The position numbers and the translations under genes are program-made. From NCBI GenBank assembly GCA_030695945.1, contig JAUYOG010000067.1:1-45927 (forward strand): a DNA stretch of 45,927 nt, in the 5' to 3' direction. Below, one piece after another: positions 33,897-44,098 of the stretch. Below the pieces are notes generated by a model that saw only the letters and a list, made by a program, of their open reading frames with translations, did not search any database and was not told the DNA's origin. The DNA is from Ramlibacter sp. (lineage in GTDB: Bacteria; Pseudomonadota; Gammaproteobacteria; Burkholderiales; Burkholderiaceae_C). Positions within the stretch are counted from its first letter, which is position 1; the number at the start of each line of letters is the position of its first letter.

Positions 33897-36800
33897 GTGC
33901 TGCAATCAATCAGGACCCGGTGGAAGCGGTGGCTGGCCGTCATGGCCGGGGTCTTCGCGGTGTACGCGCTGGCGGGATTCTGGCTCGTGCCGGCGCTCAT
34001 CCGCAACCAGTTGCCGAAATGGGGCCAGGCCGAACTGCAGCGGCAAGCCTCCATCGGGGAGGTCCGGTTCAACCCGTTCAGCCTGCGCCTGGAAGTCGCC
34101 GACCTCAAGCTGTCCGAAAGCGACGGCGCGCCCCTGTTCGCCATCGGCGGCCTCACCGTCGAAATGCAGTGGCGCTCGATCGTGCGCCGCGCCTGGAGCT
34201 TTGCGGACATGCGCGTCACCGCACCCTCCGCGACGTTGTTCATCGGCCCCGACGGCCGCTTCAACATCGCGCAGCTGCTGGATACGCTGGACCATCGGCG
34301 GCGCGACGGCTCCACCGACACCGCCCTGCCGCGCGTCATCGTCGAACAGTTCACGCTGGAGCAGGGCAAGGTGGAAATGCACGACCGCCGGGCCGGCTAC
34401 GACAACACTTTCGCGCCCATCGATTTCTCGCTGAGCCACTTCAGCACCCTGCCCGAGCAGAACGACACCCACACGTTCACGGCCCAGTCGGCGCGCGGCG
34501 GCAAGATGCGCTGGAAGGGAACCGCGTCCGTCAATCCGGTCCTCGCCAGCGGCGAGGTCGTCCTCGACAACGCCGCGCTGCCGGAGCTGGCCGTGTACCT
34601 CAAGTCGTACACGCGCGCCCGCATCGCGGCGGGGCAGCTCTCCGCCACCTTGCCCTACACGTTCGCCTATGCCGACGGCAAATTCGAGGCGCGGCTGGCG
34701 GGAGCCAAGCTCTCGCTGCGCGACCTCGCCGTCGCGCGCGAAGGCGCGACGGATTCGTTCGCCGCGATCACGCGCCTGGACGTGGCGGGCATCGATGCGG
34801 ACCTGGCCCGCCGGCAGGCAACGGTGAACGAAGTGCGCGCCGACGGCGGCAAGCTCAGCATCCGGCGCGATGCCAGGGGCGAGCTCGACCTGGCGCACCT
34901 CATGATCGAAACGGCGGGTCCCGCTGCGGCGCGCGGGGGCGCCCCCACCAACGGGGTGGCCGTCAACAGCTGGAAGGTCGCTGTCAAGCAGGTGAGGCTC
35001 GACCAGCTCGAAGTCAGCGCCATCGACGAAACCGTGAGCCCTGCACTCAAGCTCCATGCCGGCAAGGTCGGGCTGCAACTGGCGCTGGCCGCGCAACAAG
35101 CCGGCGCCGGCTTCCAGGTCGAGGTGGCGGATGCCGCGCTGGTCATTGACGGCCTGGCGGTGTCCAGTGGCGCGCAGGCCCCGTTGAAGATCGCGCACGC
35201 TGGATTCACGGAAGGCAAGTTGGACGCGGCCGCACGGCAGGCCAGCGTCGGCCGCCTTTATGCCGAGGGAGGCCACCTGCAGCTGGTGCGCGAGAAGGAT
35301 GGCAAGCTCAACGTGCTCGAGTTGCTGCCTCGTGCGGGCGCGCCGGGTGCACCGGCGCCCGCGCCGCAGGCCTCGGCGGCCACACCGTGGCTGGCGGTCG
35401 CGAAAGTCGTCGAGCTGGGCAAGTTCGGCGCCGACATCACGGACCGCGGCGCGGGTGTCAATGTCCACGTCACGGACCTCGCGCTGAAACTCGAAGGCGC
35501 GAGCAGCGACCTCGCGAAGAAGGTCGCGTTCCATGCGGGCCTGAACTTGCGCGAAGGCGGCCAGTTCGCGGCGCAGGGCGGCGTGGTGCCGGGCACCGGG
35601 CAGCTGCAGGCCGACGTGCGCGTGAAGCAGCTCGCGCTCGCGCCGTTGCAGCCGCTGCTGGCGCAGCACCTGAAACTGAAGATCGCGGGTGGCCACGTTT
35701 CGGGGCAGGGCCGTGTCGCCGCCGGCGCCGGCACGGCGAGGGGCGCGGGCCTGAGCTACGTGGGCGCGCTCAGCGTCGCGGGCCTCACGCTCAACGAACT
35801 CGATGGCGACCTCTTCGCCTCGTGGAAGAACGTCGCCACGGACAGGCTCACGGCCAGTGTCGGTCCGAACCGGCTCGATATCCCCGAGCTGCGCATCGTC
35901 GGGGCCAACGCCAAGCTGATCATCGAGGACGACCGCAGCTTCAATGCGGCGCGATTGCTGGTGAAACCGGCCGCGGGCGCCACTCCTCCCGTGAAGGTGG
36001 CGGCCGCGACGCCCGCGCCCGCGGGGGATCCCTTCCCGGTGCGGGTGCGCCGCGTTCGGTTCCAGGATGCGAAGCTGGATTTCACCGACCTGAGCCTGCG
36101 GCCGCAGTTCGCCGCCAAGATCTACGAGCTGAACGGCGTCGTCAACGGCCTGTCGTCCAGCCGCGAGGCGCGCAGCCAGGTCGAACTCGATGGCCGGGTG
36201 GACGAATTCGGGCTGGCGCGCATCCGCGGTGAGCTCAACCCTTTCGCCCCGCGCAACAACACCGACGTGAACGTGGTGTTCAAGAACGTGGACATGGTGC
36301 CCGCATCGCCCTACAGCATGAAGTTCGCGGGCTACCGCATCGCCGAAGGCAAGATCTCGCTGGACCTGCAGTACAAGATCCGCGACAGCAAGCTCGAAGG
36401 CTCCAACCAGATCGTGATCGACAAGCTGACCCTGGGCGAGCGGGTGGACAGCCCCGACGCGCTCAAGCTGCCCCTGCAGCTGGCGATCGCGATCCTGAAG
36501 GACAGCGACGGGCGCATCGACCTTGGCCTGCCGGTCACCGGCGACCTGAACGACCCGCAGTTCAGCTACGGCACGATCATCTGGAAGGCGATCGCCAACG
36601 TCATCACGAAGATCGTCACGGCTCCGTTCCGCGCCTTGGGCGCGCTGCTGGGCGTGAGCGGCGAAAAACTGGAGTCGATCGACTTCGACGCGGGCAGCGC
36701 CAAGCTGCTGCCGCCCGAGCGCGAGAAGATCAGGCAGGTGGCGCAGATCCTCGCCAAGCGGGCGCAGCTGAAGCTGTCGGTGCCCGGCCAGTACAGCGAG

Positions 36801-37343
36801 GCGGCGGACGGCGCGGCACTGCGCGCGCGCGCCGTGCGCGAAGAGATCGCGAAACGCGCGGGCATCAAGCTGCAACCGGGCGAAGAGCCCGGTCCGCTGG
36901 ACATCGGCGATCGCAAGGTGCGCGGCGCGATCCGCGACCTGTACGAGGCGCGCTTCGGCGAGGCCGAGCTCGACAAGCAGAAAGCCGCGGCCGAAGGCGG
37001 TGCCGCCGCTGCGGCGCCGGCCGCGAGCGCACCGAATGCGAAGAAGGATGACGCGAAGAGCCGGCTGCCGATCTGGCAGCGGGTGGGCAAGATGATCCAG
37101 GGCGAGCCGCAGGTCGCCGACCCGGGGCCGTTCTACGGCCAGCTGCAGCAGCGGCTCAATCGCGACCAGCCGCTGCCGCCTGACGCGCTCGGCAAGCTCG
37201 GCGCCGAGCGGGCGGATGCGATCCTGGCCGCGCTCAAGGAAGCGGGCGTCGATGGCGCGCGCGCCGCCACGGCCGCGCCGGAGAAGGTGGAGGCCGCGCC
37301 CGGCAAGGCCGTGCCGCTGAAACTCGGGCTGGCGTCGCGGTGA
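33897..37343 (+). CDS. Very large AsmA-like DUF748 protein with OmpA-like C-terminal segment
   Basis: Envelope protein of about 1148 residues, if it starts at GTG 33897 behind a GGAGG only 4 bases away. One N-terminal membrane anchor (about residues 14-36, WLAVMAGVFAVYALAGFWLV) precedes a long periplasmic region of repeated beta-rich units: FNPFSLRLEVADLKL, FNIAQLLDTLD, DITDRGAGVNVHVTDLALKL, FQDAKLDFTDLSLRPQF, FVFKNVDMVPASPYSMKFAGYRIAEGKISLDLQY-like elements typical of AsmA/DUF748 proteins. Near residue 915 an OmpA-like segment appears (SIDFDAGSAKLLPPEREKIRQVAQIL). Relatives form bridge-like structures implicated in phospholipid transport to the outer membrane; that role is inferred here. Confidence 0.88.
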   Translation: MLQSIRTRWKRWLAVMAGVFAVYALAGFWLVPALIRNQLPKWGQAELQRQASIGEVRFNPFSLRLEVADLKLSESDGAPLFAIGGLTVEMQWRSIVRRAWSFADMRVTAPSATLFIGPDGRFNIAQLLDTLDHRRRDGSTDTALPRVIVEQFTLEQGKVEMHDRRAGYDNTFAPIDFSLSHFSTLPEQNDTHTFTAQSARGGKMRWKGTASVNPVLASGEVVLDNAALPELAVYLKSYTRARIAAGQLSATLPYTFAYADGKFEARLAGAKLSLRDLAVAREGATDSFAAITRLDVAGIDADLARRQATVNEVRADGGKLSIRRDARGELDLAHLMIETAGPAAARGGAPTNGVAVNSWKVAVKQVRLDQLEVSAIDETVSPALKLHAGKVGLQLALAAQQAGAGFQVEVADAALVIDGLAVSSGAQAPLKIAHAGFTEGKLDAAARQASVGRLYAEGGHLQLVREKDGKLNVLELLPRAGAPGAPAPAPQASAATPWLAVAKVVELGKFGADITDRGAGVNVHVTDLALKLEGASSDLAKKVAFHAGLNLREGGQFAAQGGVVPGTGQLQADVRVKQLALAPLQPLLAQHLKLKIAGGHVSGQGRVAAGAGTARGAGLSYVGALSVAGLTLNELDGDLFASWKNVATDRLTASVGPNRLDIPELRIVGANAKLIIEDDRSFNAARLLVKPAAGATPPVKVAAATPAPAGDPFPVRVRRVRFQDAKLDFTDLSLRPQFAAKIYELNGVVNGLSSSREARSQVELDGRVDEFGLARIRGELNPFAPRNNTDVNVVFKNVDMVPASPYSMKFAGYRIAEGKISLDLQYKIRDSKLEGSNQIVIDKLTLGERVDSPDALKLPLQLAIAILKDSDGRIDLGLPVTGDLNDPQFSYGTIIWKAIANVITKIVTAPFRALGALLGVSGEKLESIDFDAGSAKLLPPEREKIRQVAQILAKRAQLKLSVPGQYSEAADGAALRARAVREEIAKRAGIKLQPGEEPGPLDIGDRKVRGAIRDLYEARFGEAELDKQKAAAEGGAAAAAPAASAPNAKKDDAKSRLPIWQRVGKMIQGEPQVADPGPFYGQLQQRLNRDQPLPPDALGKLGAERADAILAALKEAGVDGARAATAAPEKVEAAPGKAVPLKLGLASR

Positions 37344-37355
37344 CCGCCCGCGCGA

Positions 37356-38477
37356 TCACTCGCGCCGCACCGGCAGCCGCACCGTGAACTCCGCGCCCTT
37401 GCCGGCGCCCGCGCTGCGCGCCTGCACGGTCCCGCCGTGCAGTTCGACCAATTCCTTCACGATGGCCAGGCCGATGCCCAGGCCGCCGGGTACCATGTCC
37501 CTCGCCTGCCGTTCCTGGGTGAACAGGTCGAAGATGCGCGGCAACACTTCCGGCGCGATCCCGATGCCCGTGTCTTCCACGCGCAAGAGCACCTCGTCGC
37601 CTTCCTGCGTTGCCTTGATCCATACCGTTCCGCCGGGAGGTGTGTACTTGATCGCGTTGCCCACCAGGTTGAGCACGGCACGCGGAAATCGCAGCATGTC
37701 CAGGCTGACCGGCAACGGGGCCTCCGGCAGCACGCACTCCAGCCGGACGCCTTTTTCGGACGCGCCCGACCCCAGCGCGAAGGCGGTGTCGTTGAGCACG
37801 GTACGCAGGTCCGCGCCGTGCAGCTCCAGCTCGATCTTGCCGGCCTTGGCGCGCGACACGTCCATCAGGTCCTCGGCCAGCCGGGCCAGCACGCCGACCT
37901 GGCTGATCATCACCTGCACCGCCTTGTCCGTGCGTGGGTCGGCGCTGAGCCGCTGCACGATGTGAGCCGCCGTGTGCATGGGGCCCAGCGGGTTGCGCAA
38001 CTCGTGCCCGAGCGTGCTGAGGAAGCGGTGCGTCTTGTCGCTGGCGCTGCCAAGGGATTGCACCTGGTTCTCCAGCCGCTCCACCTGGGCGCGCAGGTCC
38101 GTCCGGTCGCGGATGAGCTTTACATAGCCGAGCAGTTCGCCGGCGTCATTCCTCACCGCTTCCAGCGCGCCGGTGACCCAGATCCGGGTGCCGTCCTTGC
38201 GGACGTGCCAGCGATCGTCCTCGGAGCGGGACTGCACGTCCGCCAGCACGCGCTCGTAGCGGTCGAGCCCCCGGGCCTTGTCCTCGGCCGTGAAGATGAG
38301 CGCAACGGGTTGACCGACGGCCTCCTTGGCGCAGTGGCCAAAGATTCTCTCGGCGGCGCCGAGCCAGGCGGTGATCGTCCCGGCGGGGTCCAGGCAGATG
38401 ATGGCGTGCTCCTTCGCCTGGCTCAGGTACCTCGTCAGCAGGTCGAGGAGGGGGGGATCGATCTTGGGCTCGGGCAT
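37356..38477 (-). CDS. Cytosolic PAS sensor histidine kinase
   Basis: Kinase of 373 residues with no membrane segment. A PAS domain (about residues 15-130, with WHVRKDGTRIWVTGALEAV and the PAC motif) is followed by a coiled linker, HisKA with H158 in FLSTLGHELRNPLGPM, and HATPase with VLNLVGNAIKYTPPGG, EDTGIGI and GLGIGLAIVKELVELHGG. The gene is convergent with the DUF748 gene, 12 bases away. No response regulator is adjacent. A 66-base gap with no obvious signal separates it from the gene upstream on the same strand. Confidence 0.92.
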   Translation of the reverse strand: MPEPKIDPPLLDLLTRYLSQAKEHAIICLDPAGTITAWLGAAERIFGHCAKEAVGQPVALIFTAEDKARGLDRYERVLADVQSRSEDDRWHVRKDGTRIWVTGALEAVRNDAGELLGYVKLIRDRTDLRAQVERLENQVQSLGSASDKTHRFLSTLGHELRNPLGPMHTAAHIVQRLSADPRTDKAVQVMISQVGVLARLAEDLMDVSRAKAGKIELELHGADLRTVLNDTAFALGSGASEKGVRLECVLPEAPLPVSLDMLRFPRAVLNLVGNAIKYTPPGGTVWIKATQEGDEVLLRVEDTGIGIAPEVLPRIFDLFTQERQARDMVPGGLGIGLAIVKELVELHGGTVQARSAGAGKGAEFTVRLPVRRE

Positions 38478-38543
38478 TCAGACCTCTTGTGGCCAATACC
38501 CGCATGCTGGGACGGATTGCCCGTCCCCGTTGTCAGCCCGGCG

Positions 38544-39308
38544 CTAATTCGCGCCGTGGCATTTCTTGTATTTGCGCCCGCTGCCGCATGGGCAGGGATC
38601 GTTGCGGCCGGGCTCCGGGGCCTTGCGCACGGCCTCGACGCGAGGGCCGAGGCTCTTCCAGAGCTGGCGCAGGTCGTACACCGCCCAGATGGCCGCGCCC
38701 AGGTCGTCCAGCCGCTCCTCGCTGACGCTCGGCGGGCCATCCTCGGCGAACATGGAGACCGCGGGACGGCCGCGGTCGTCCTCGGTCAGCGCGACGATGG
38801 CGCCCAGCGCGCCGTCCAGCATCTGCGCCGCGTCGTTGTCGCGCGGGGGCAGCCAATCGTCGGGCCATGTTTCCACGGCGTACATGAAGCCCAGCGCCCA
38901 CACCTGCGCATAGGCGGGCAGGGTGGCCAGGTCGGTGTCGCCGCGCTCGGCCTCCGGCAGCGCCAGCACCGCGCCGCGCGTATCCAGCACCTCCGGCTGG
39001 TAGGTGCGCTCGTCGTCCAGCGTTTCCACCGGCGCATCCAGCGCGGCCGCCACTTCCGCCCAGCGCCTGCGCCAGCGCCAGGCGAACTCCATGTGCTCCA
39101 CCGGCTTGAACCCGTCGCCCAGCAGCACCGGCCAGTATTCCTCGGGCGCGATGGGCCGCCGCGCGCACACCAGGGCGGCCAGGAAGCCCTCGCAGAACTC
39201 CCATTGCGGGACTTCTTCGTCGTGTTCGCGCAGCGCGTCCAGCTCGGCGTCCAGCGCGTCGAAATCGTCGGGGCCGAGGGGGGTGGTGGTGTCGGGGACT
39301 GGGGTCAT
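38544..39308 (-). CDS. YecA-like (UPF0149) protein with C-terminal SEC-C motif
   Basis: A 254-residue protein. The UPF0149/YecA helical core is seen as [47 protein letters not shown] and related helices. The C-terminus carries the SEC-C zinc motif [18 protein letters not shown] (residues about 237-252), as in the SecA tail. Family members have been linked to SecA/ribosome-associated protein handling. It is divergent from a ClpP-like protease gene with a 72-base shared promoter region. ATG 39308 is the only sensible start given that gap. Confidence 0.9.
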   Translation of the reverse strand: MTPVPDTTTPLGPDDFDALDAELDALREHDEEVPQWEFCEGFLAALVCARRPIAPEEYWPVLLGDGFKPVEHMEFAWRWRRRWAEVAAALDAPVETLDDERTYQPEVLDTRGAVLALPEAERGDTDLATLPAYAQVWALGFMYAVETWPDDWLPPRDNDAAQMLDGALGAIVALTEDDRGRPAVSMFAEDGPPSVSEERLDDLGAAIWAVYDLRQLWKSLGPRVEAVRKAPEPGRNDPCPCGSGRKYKKCHGAN

Positions 39309-39319
39309 GGGAACCGACG

Positions 39320-39350
39320 ATTGTGCCTCCGCCCGCGGGGCGCGCACAAT
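39320..39350. promoter_or_regulatory. Symmetric bidirectional promoter candidate between SEC-C and ClpP-like genes
   Basis: ATTGTGC (39320-39326) and GCACAAT (39344-39350) are exact reverse complements around a 17-base spacer. On plus, TTGTGC and CACAAT form a -35/-10 pair with 18-base spacing; on minus the same two boxes swap roles with the same spacing. It could alternatively be a repressor site. Confidence 0.45.
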
Positions 39351-39380
39351 CACGCCATCGAAGCCATGAAAGGGAAATAC

Positions 39381-39998
39381 ATGTACCGCGTTGAAGAAGA
39401 GGAAGAGGAGCCGGGCGCACCGGCCGGTGGCACCACCGTGCTCGAGATGCGCAGTTCTTTCCTGGAGGAAAAAGCCTTCAAGTCCCGCACCGTCCTGCTC
39501 TTCGGCACCGTGTCGGACAAGTCCGCCGCCGACATCGCGCGGCGGCTGCTGGCGCTGGACGCCGATTCGAGCGCGCCCATCGACATGATCGTGAGCTCGC
39601 CTGGCGGCCACCTGGAATCGGGGGACGCCATTCACGACATGATCCGCTTCATTGCCGCGCCGGTGAACATGGTGGGCACGGGCTGGGTCGGCAGCGCAGC
39701 CACCCACCTGTACCTCGCCGTGCCGCGCGAGCGGCGCTTCTGCACGCCCAACACGCGCTTCCTGATCCACCAGCCCAGCGGCGGCGCGGGCGGCCCGGCC
39801 AGCGACATCGCGATCCACGCGCAGGAGATCATCAAGGCGCGCGAGCGCATCGCCCGCGAGATCGCCCGCGAAACCGGCCGGCCGCTGGACAGCGTGCTGG
39901 TGGACATCGAGCGCGACCGCTGGCTGTCCGCCGAGGAAGCCATCACCTACGGCCTGGTCGGCAGCATCATCAACCGCAAGACCGACCTGCCGCACTGA
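39381..39998 (+). CDS. ClpP-like serine protease subunit
   Basis: Peptidase of the ClpP family, 205 residues, compartmentalised proteolysis in the cytosol. The catalytic triad is intact: S105 in [14 protein letters not shown]130 in [11 protein letters not shown] and D179 in [19 protein letters not shown]. The N-terminus is unusual: [19 protein letters not shown], an acidic run where canonical ClpP has a propeptide and axial-loop residues. The GQAASMG oxyanion segment of housekeeping ClpP is changed to GWVGSAA. No clpX or clpA is adjacent. ATG 39381 is preferred because AAAGGGA lies 6-7 bases upstream; ATG 39366 is also in frame. It is probably a second ClpP rather than the housekeeping one. 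Confidence 0.88.
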   Translation: MYRVEEEEEEPGAPAGGTTVLEMRSSFLEEKAFKSRTVLLFGTVSDKSAADIARRLLALDADSSAPIDMIVSSPGGHLESGDAIHDMIRFIAAPVNMVGTGWVGSAATHLYLAVPRERRFCTPNTRFLIHQPSGGAGGPASDIAIHAQEIIKARERIAREIARETGRPLDSVLVDIERDRWLSAEEAITYGLVGSIINRKTDLPH

Positions 39999-40007
39999 GA
40001 CCGCAGG

Positions 40008-42527
<2,520 letters not shown>

Positions 42528-42538
42528 GGCGGGATCTC

Positions 42539-42549
42539 CTGTAACAGGA
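42539..42549. promoter_or_regulatory. Short palindrome upstream of the phosphorelay kinase
   Basis: CCTGT-A-ACAGG, with a second GTAACAGG copy about 20 bases further from the gene (near 42568). GGAATTTCC lies near 42579. The cluster of small repeats in the 84-base gap 42528-42611 may be regulatory; it also contains the kinase ribosome binding site. Confidence 0.3.
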
Positions 42550-42611
42550 TGAAACCACACACCCCCCGTAACAGGTTAAGGAATTTCCGTAATCCTTCCC
42601 GATTAGGGGCT

Positions 42612-43919
42612 TTACCAGCGCGCCGCCATGGAGTCCCGGGAGAACCGCGGGTCGCCGGTGACTGCCTTGAGGTCCACGAACTCCATGTCCGCCATGGTGA
42701 TGCTGCGCATCTGGGCGTTGGTGCGCAGGTCCCACGCGGCATTGGGCTCCCCCTGCACGTGGAAATCCGCGCCGTTGTCGGAGACGTACAAGCCGTAGCG
42801 CTTGGCTGCCGTCGCCAGGGCCTTCGCCTGTGGCGTCCACTCGCCGGGGATCACGAAGTCGGCACGCAGGCGGAGCAGTGAACCGAAGGGGATCGCGCCG
42901 GGGTTCTCGCCGCCCGCGCCGAAGCGCGCCGGCCACACATGCTCGGTCGAGAGCTTCGCGTCGCTGAAATTCACGCGCAGCGCGTGCCGGATCTCGCCGG
43001 AGTTCGCCTCCGCGGCCTTCGCAAGAAGCGGCGTGATCGGCAGGCCCGCAGCGTCCCCCGAGGCCCAGTCGTCCGGGCGCAGGGCCAGCGATTTCAGGTC
43101 CCAGGCCGCGGCGGCCATCGTGTACCACTGGCCCGAAAGGTTGTACGAGAAGAAGCTTTCCCACAGGCGGCAGGCGCCTTTCTCGACGACCAGCACGTGG
43201 CGGTCGCCGCAGGTGCGGGGGTCGTTGCAGTGGCCGTCCTCGTTCACGATCCTCGAGGCGAGCGGGAAGGGGAAGCGGCGCTGGCCGGGGTCGATCGCGC
43301 CGCAGCTGCGCCCGATCCGAAAGCCCCCGTTGCCGTCCGACACGGCGCAATCGCTCTTGTCGGGGTATCCGCGGTCCCAGAACACGCCCGACGTCGCGAA
43401 GTCGAACGACACGACCGGCCACTCCGTCGTCGCGGACGTGCCGTCCACGATGTTGATCGGCATGCCGTAGTACACGGCGTAGTTCGCGGGATCGACGTCG
43501 ATGCCCCAGTCGGTGGCGAAGGGCACGCTTCGGCCGACCAGGTTGATCCACTCCTGCGTCTTCGGGTGGGCGGGGAAGCGCGACGTGTCGTCGATGCGCG
43601 TGTTGAAGATCGCGGTGGAGGGGAACATCTCGCAATCGCCGAGGATGGGAGCGGAGGTGGGGGATGCTGGAGCTGCTTCGGAAGGCGGGGCAGCGGCGGG
43701 TGCCGCCGGCGTGCCGGTTGTGGTGTCCGTACCGCCGGTGCCATCCGCGGCGCCGGTCGTGCCGGTCGAACCGGTGCCGCCCACTGCGGCCGCGTCGCTG
43801 GTGCTGCTGCCCAGGCCGGCAATGCCGGTGCCCCCGCCTCCGCCGCCGCATCCTGCCAAGCCTGTCAGCGCCACACCGCAGAAAACCAGGGCCCATCCAC
43901 GCCATCGCTCTTGATCCAT
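42612..43919 (-). CDS. Secreted lipoprotein of unknown function
   Basis: A 435-residue protein I cannot assign to a family. It has a lipoprotein signal peptide ending in the lipobox LTGLAGC (Cys near residue 24), then a long low-complexity linker of Gly, Thr, Ala and Pro (about residues 25-85), then a globular domain. The globular part has Cys pairs (DCEMF, SDCAVSDG, RSCGAI, HCNDPRTCGD, GACRLWES) suggesting disulfides. Conserved-looking motifs are FNTRIDDTSRFPAHPKTQEWIN, YYGMPINIVDG, FPFPLASRIV, HVLVVEKGACRLWESFFSY and LRVNF. It lies 179 bases downstream of a GH5-type glycoside hydrolase on the same strand; a role in polysaccharide processing is inferred only from that. Confidence 0.82.
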   Translation of the reverse strand: MDQERWRGWALVFCGVALTGLAGCGGGGGGTGIAGLGSSTSDAAAVGGTGSTGTTGAADGTGGTDTTTGTPAAPAAAPPSEAAPASPTSAPILGDCEMFPSTAIFNTRIDDTSRFPAHPKTQEWINLVGRSVPFATDWGIDVDPANYAVYYGMPINIVDGTSATTEWPVVSFDFATSGVFWDRGYPDKSDCAVSDGNGGFRIGRSCGAIDPGQRRFPFPLASRIVNEDGHCNDPRTCGDRHVLVVEKGACRLWESFFSYNLSGQWYTMAAAAWDLKSLALRPDDWASGDAAGLPITPLLAKAAEANSGEIRHALRVNFSDAKLSTEHVWPARFGAGGENPGAIPFGSLLRLRADFVIPGEWTPQAKALATAAKRYGLYVSDNGADFHVQGEPNAAWDLRTNAQMRSITMADMEFVDLKAVTGDPRFSRDSMAARW

Positions 43920-44011
43920 CACTTGCACGCTCCTTCGTTCCGGCAAAAAAGGACCGCATTGTGAGCGTGGGCAACGGCTTTACAAACGTCACCGTCTGCA
44001 AGGCGTTGGGC

Positions 44012-44029
44012 CGTTACGTTAACGCAACG
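44012..44029. promoter_or_regulatory. Operator-like inverted repeat upstream of the lipoprotein gene
   Basis: CGTTACGTT and AACGCAACG are reverse complements except for one pair. It lies about 92 bases before the lipoprotein ATG in the 179-base gap 43920-44098. The core ACGTTAACG also occurs in the MerR-type operator at 16481, but the flanks differ. Confidence 0.35.
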
Positions 44030-44098
44030 TCGTGGCCGTGATTTAGTTCGCGCGCAGGCGCTCAGCCGTAAGCGATTTGCGCGCCGCGCATCGGCGAA

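Noticed and set aside
33906..36875. Nearly 1000-codon minus-strand frame inside the DUF748 gene
   Set aside because: Low-complexity, motif-free translation opposite a recognisable AsmA-like protein.
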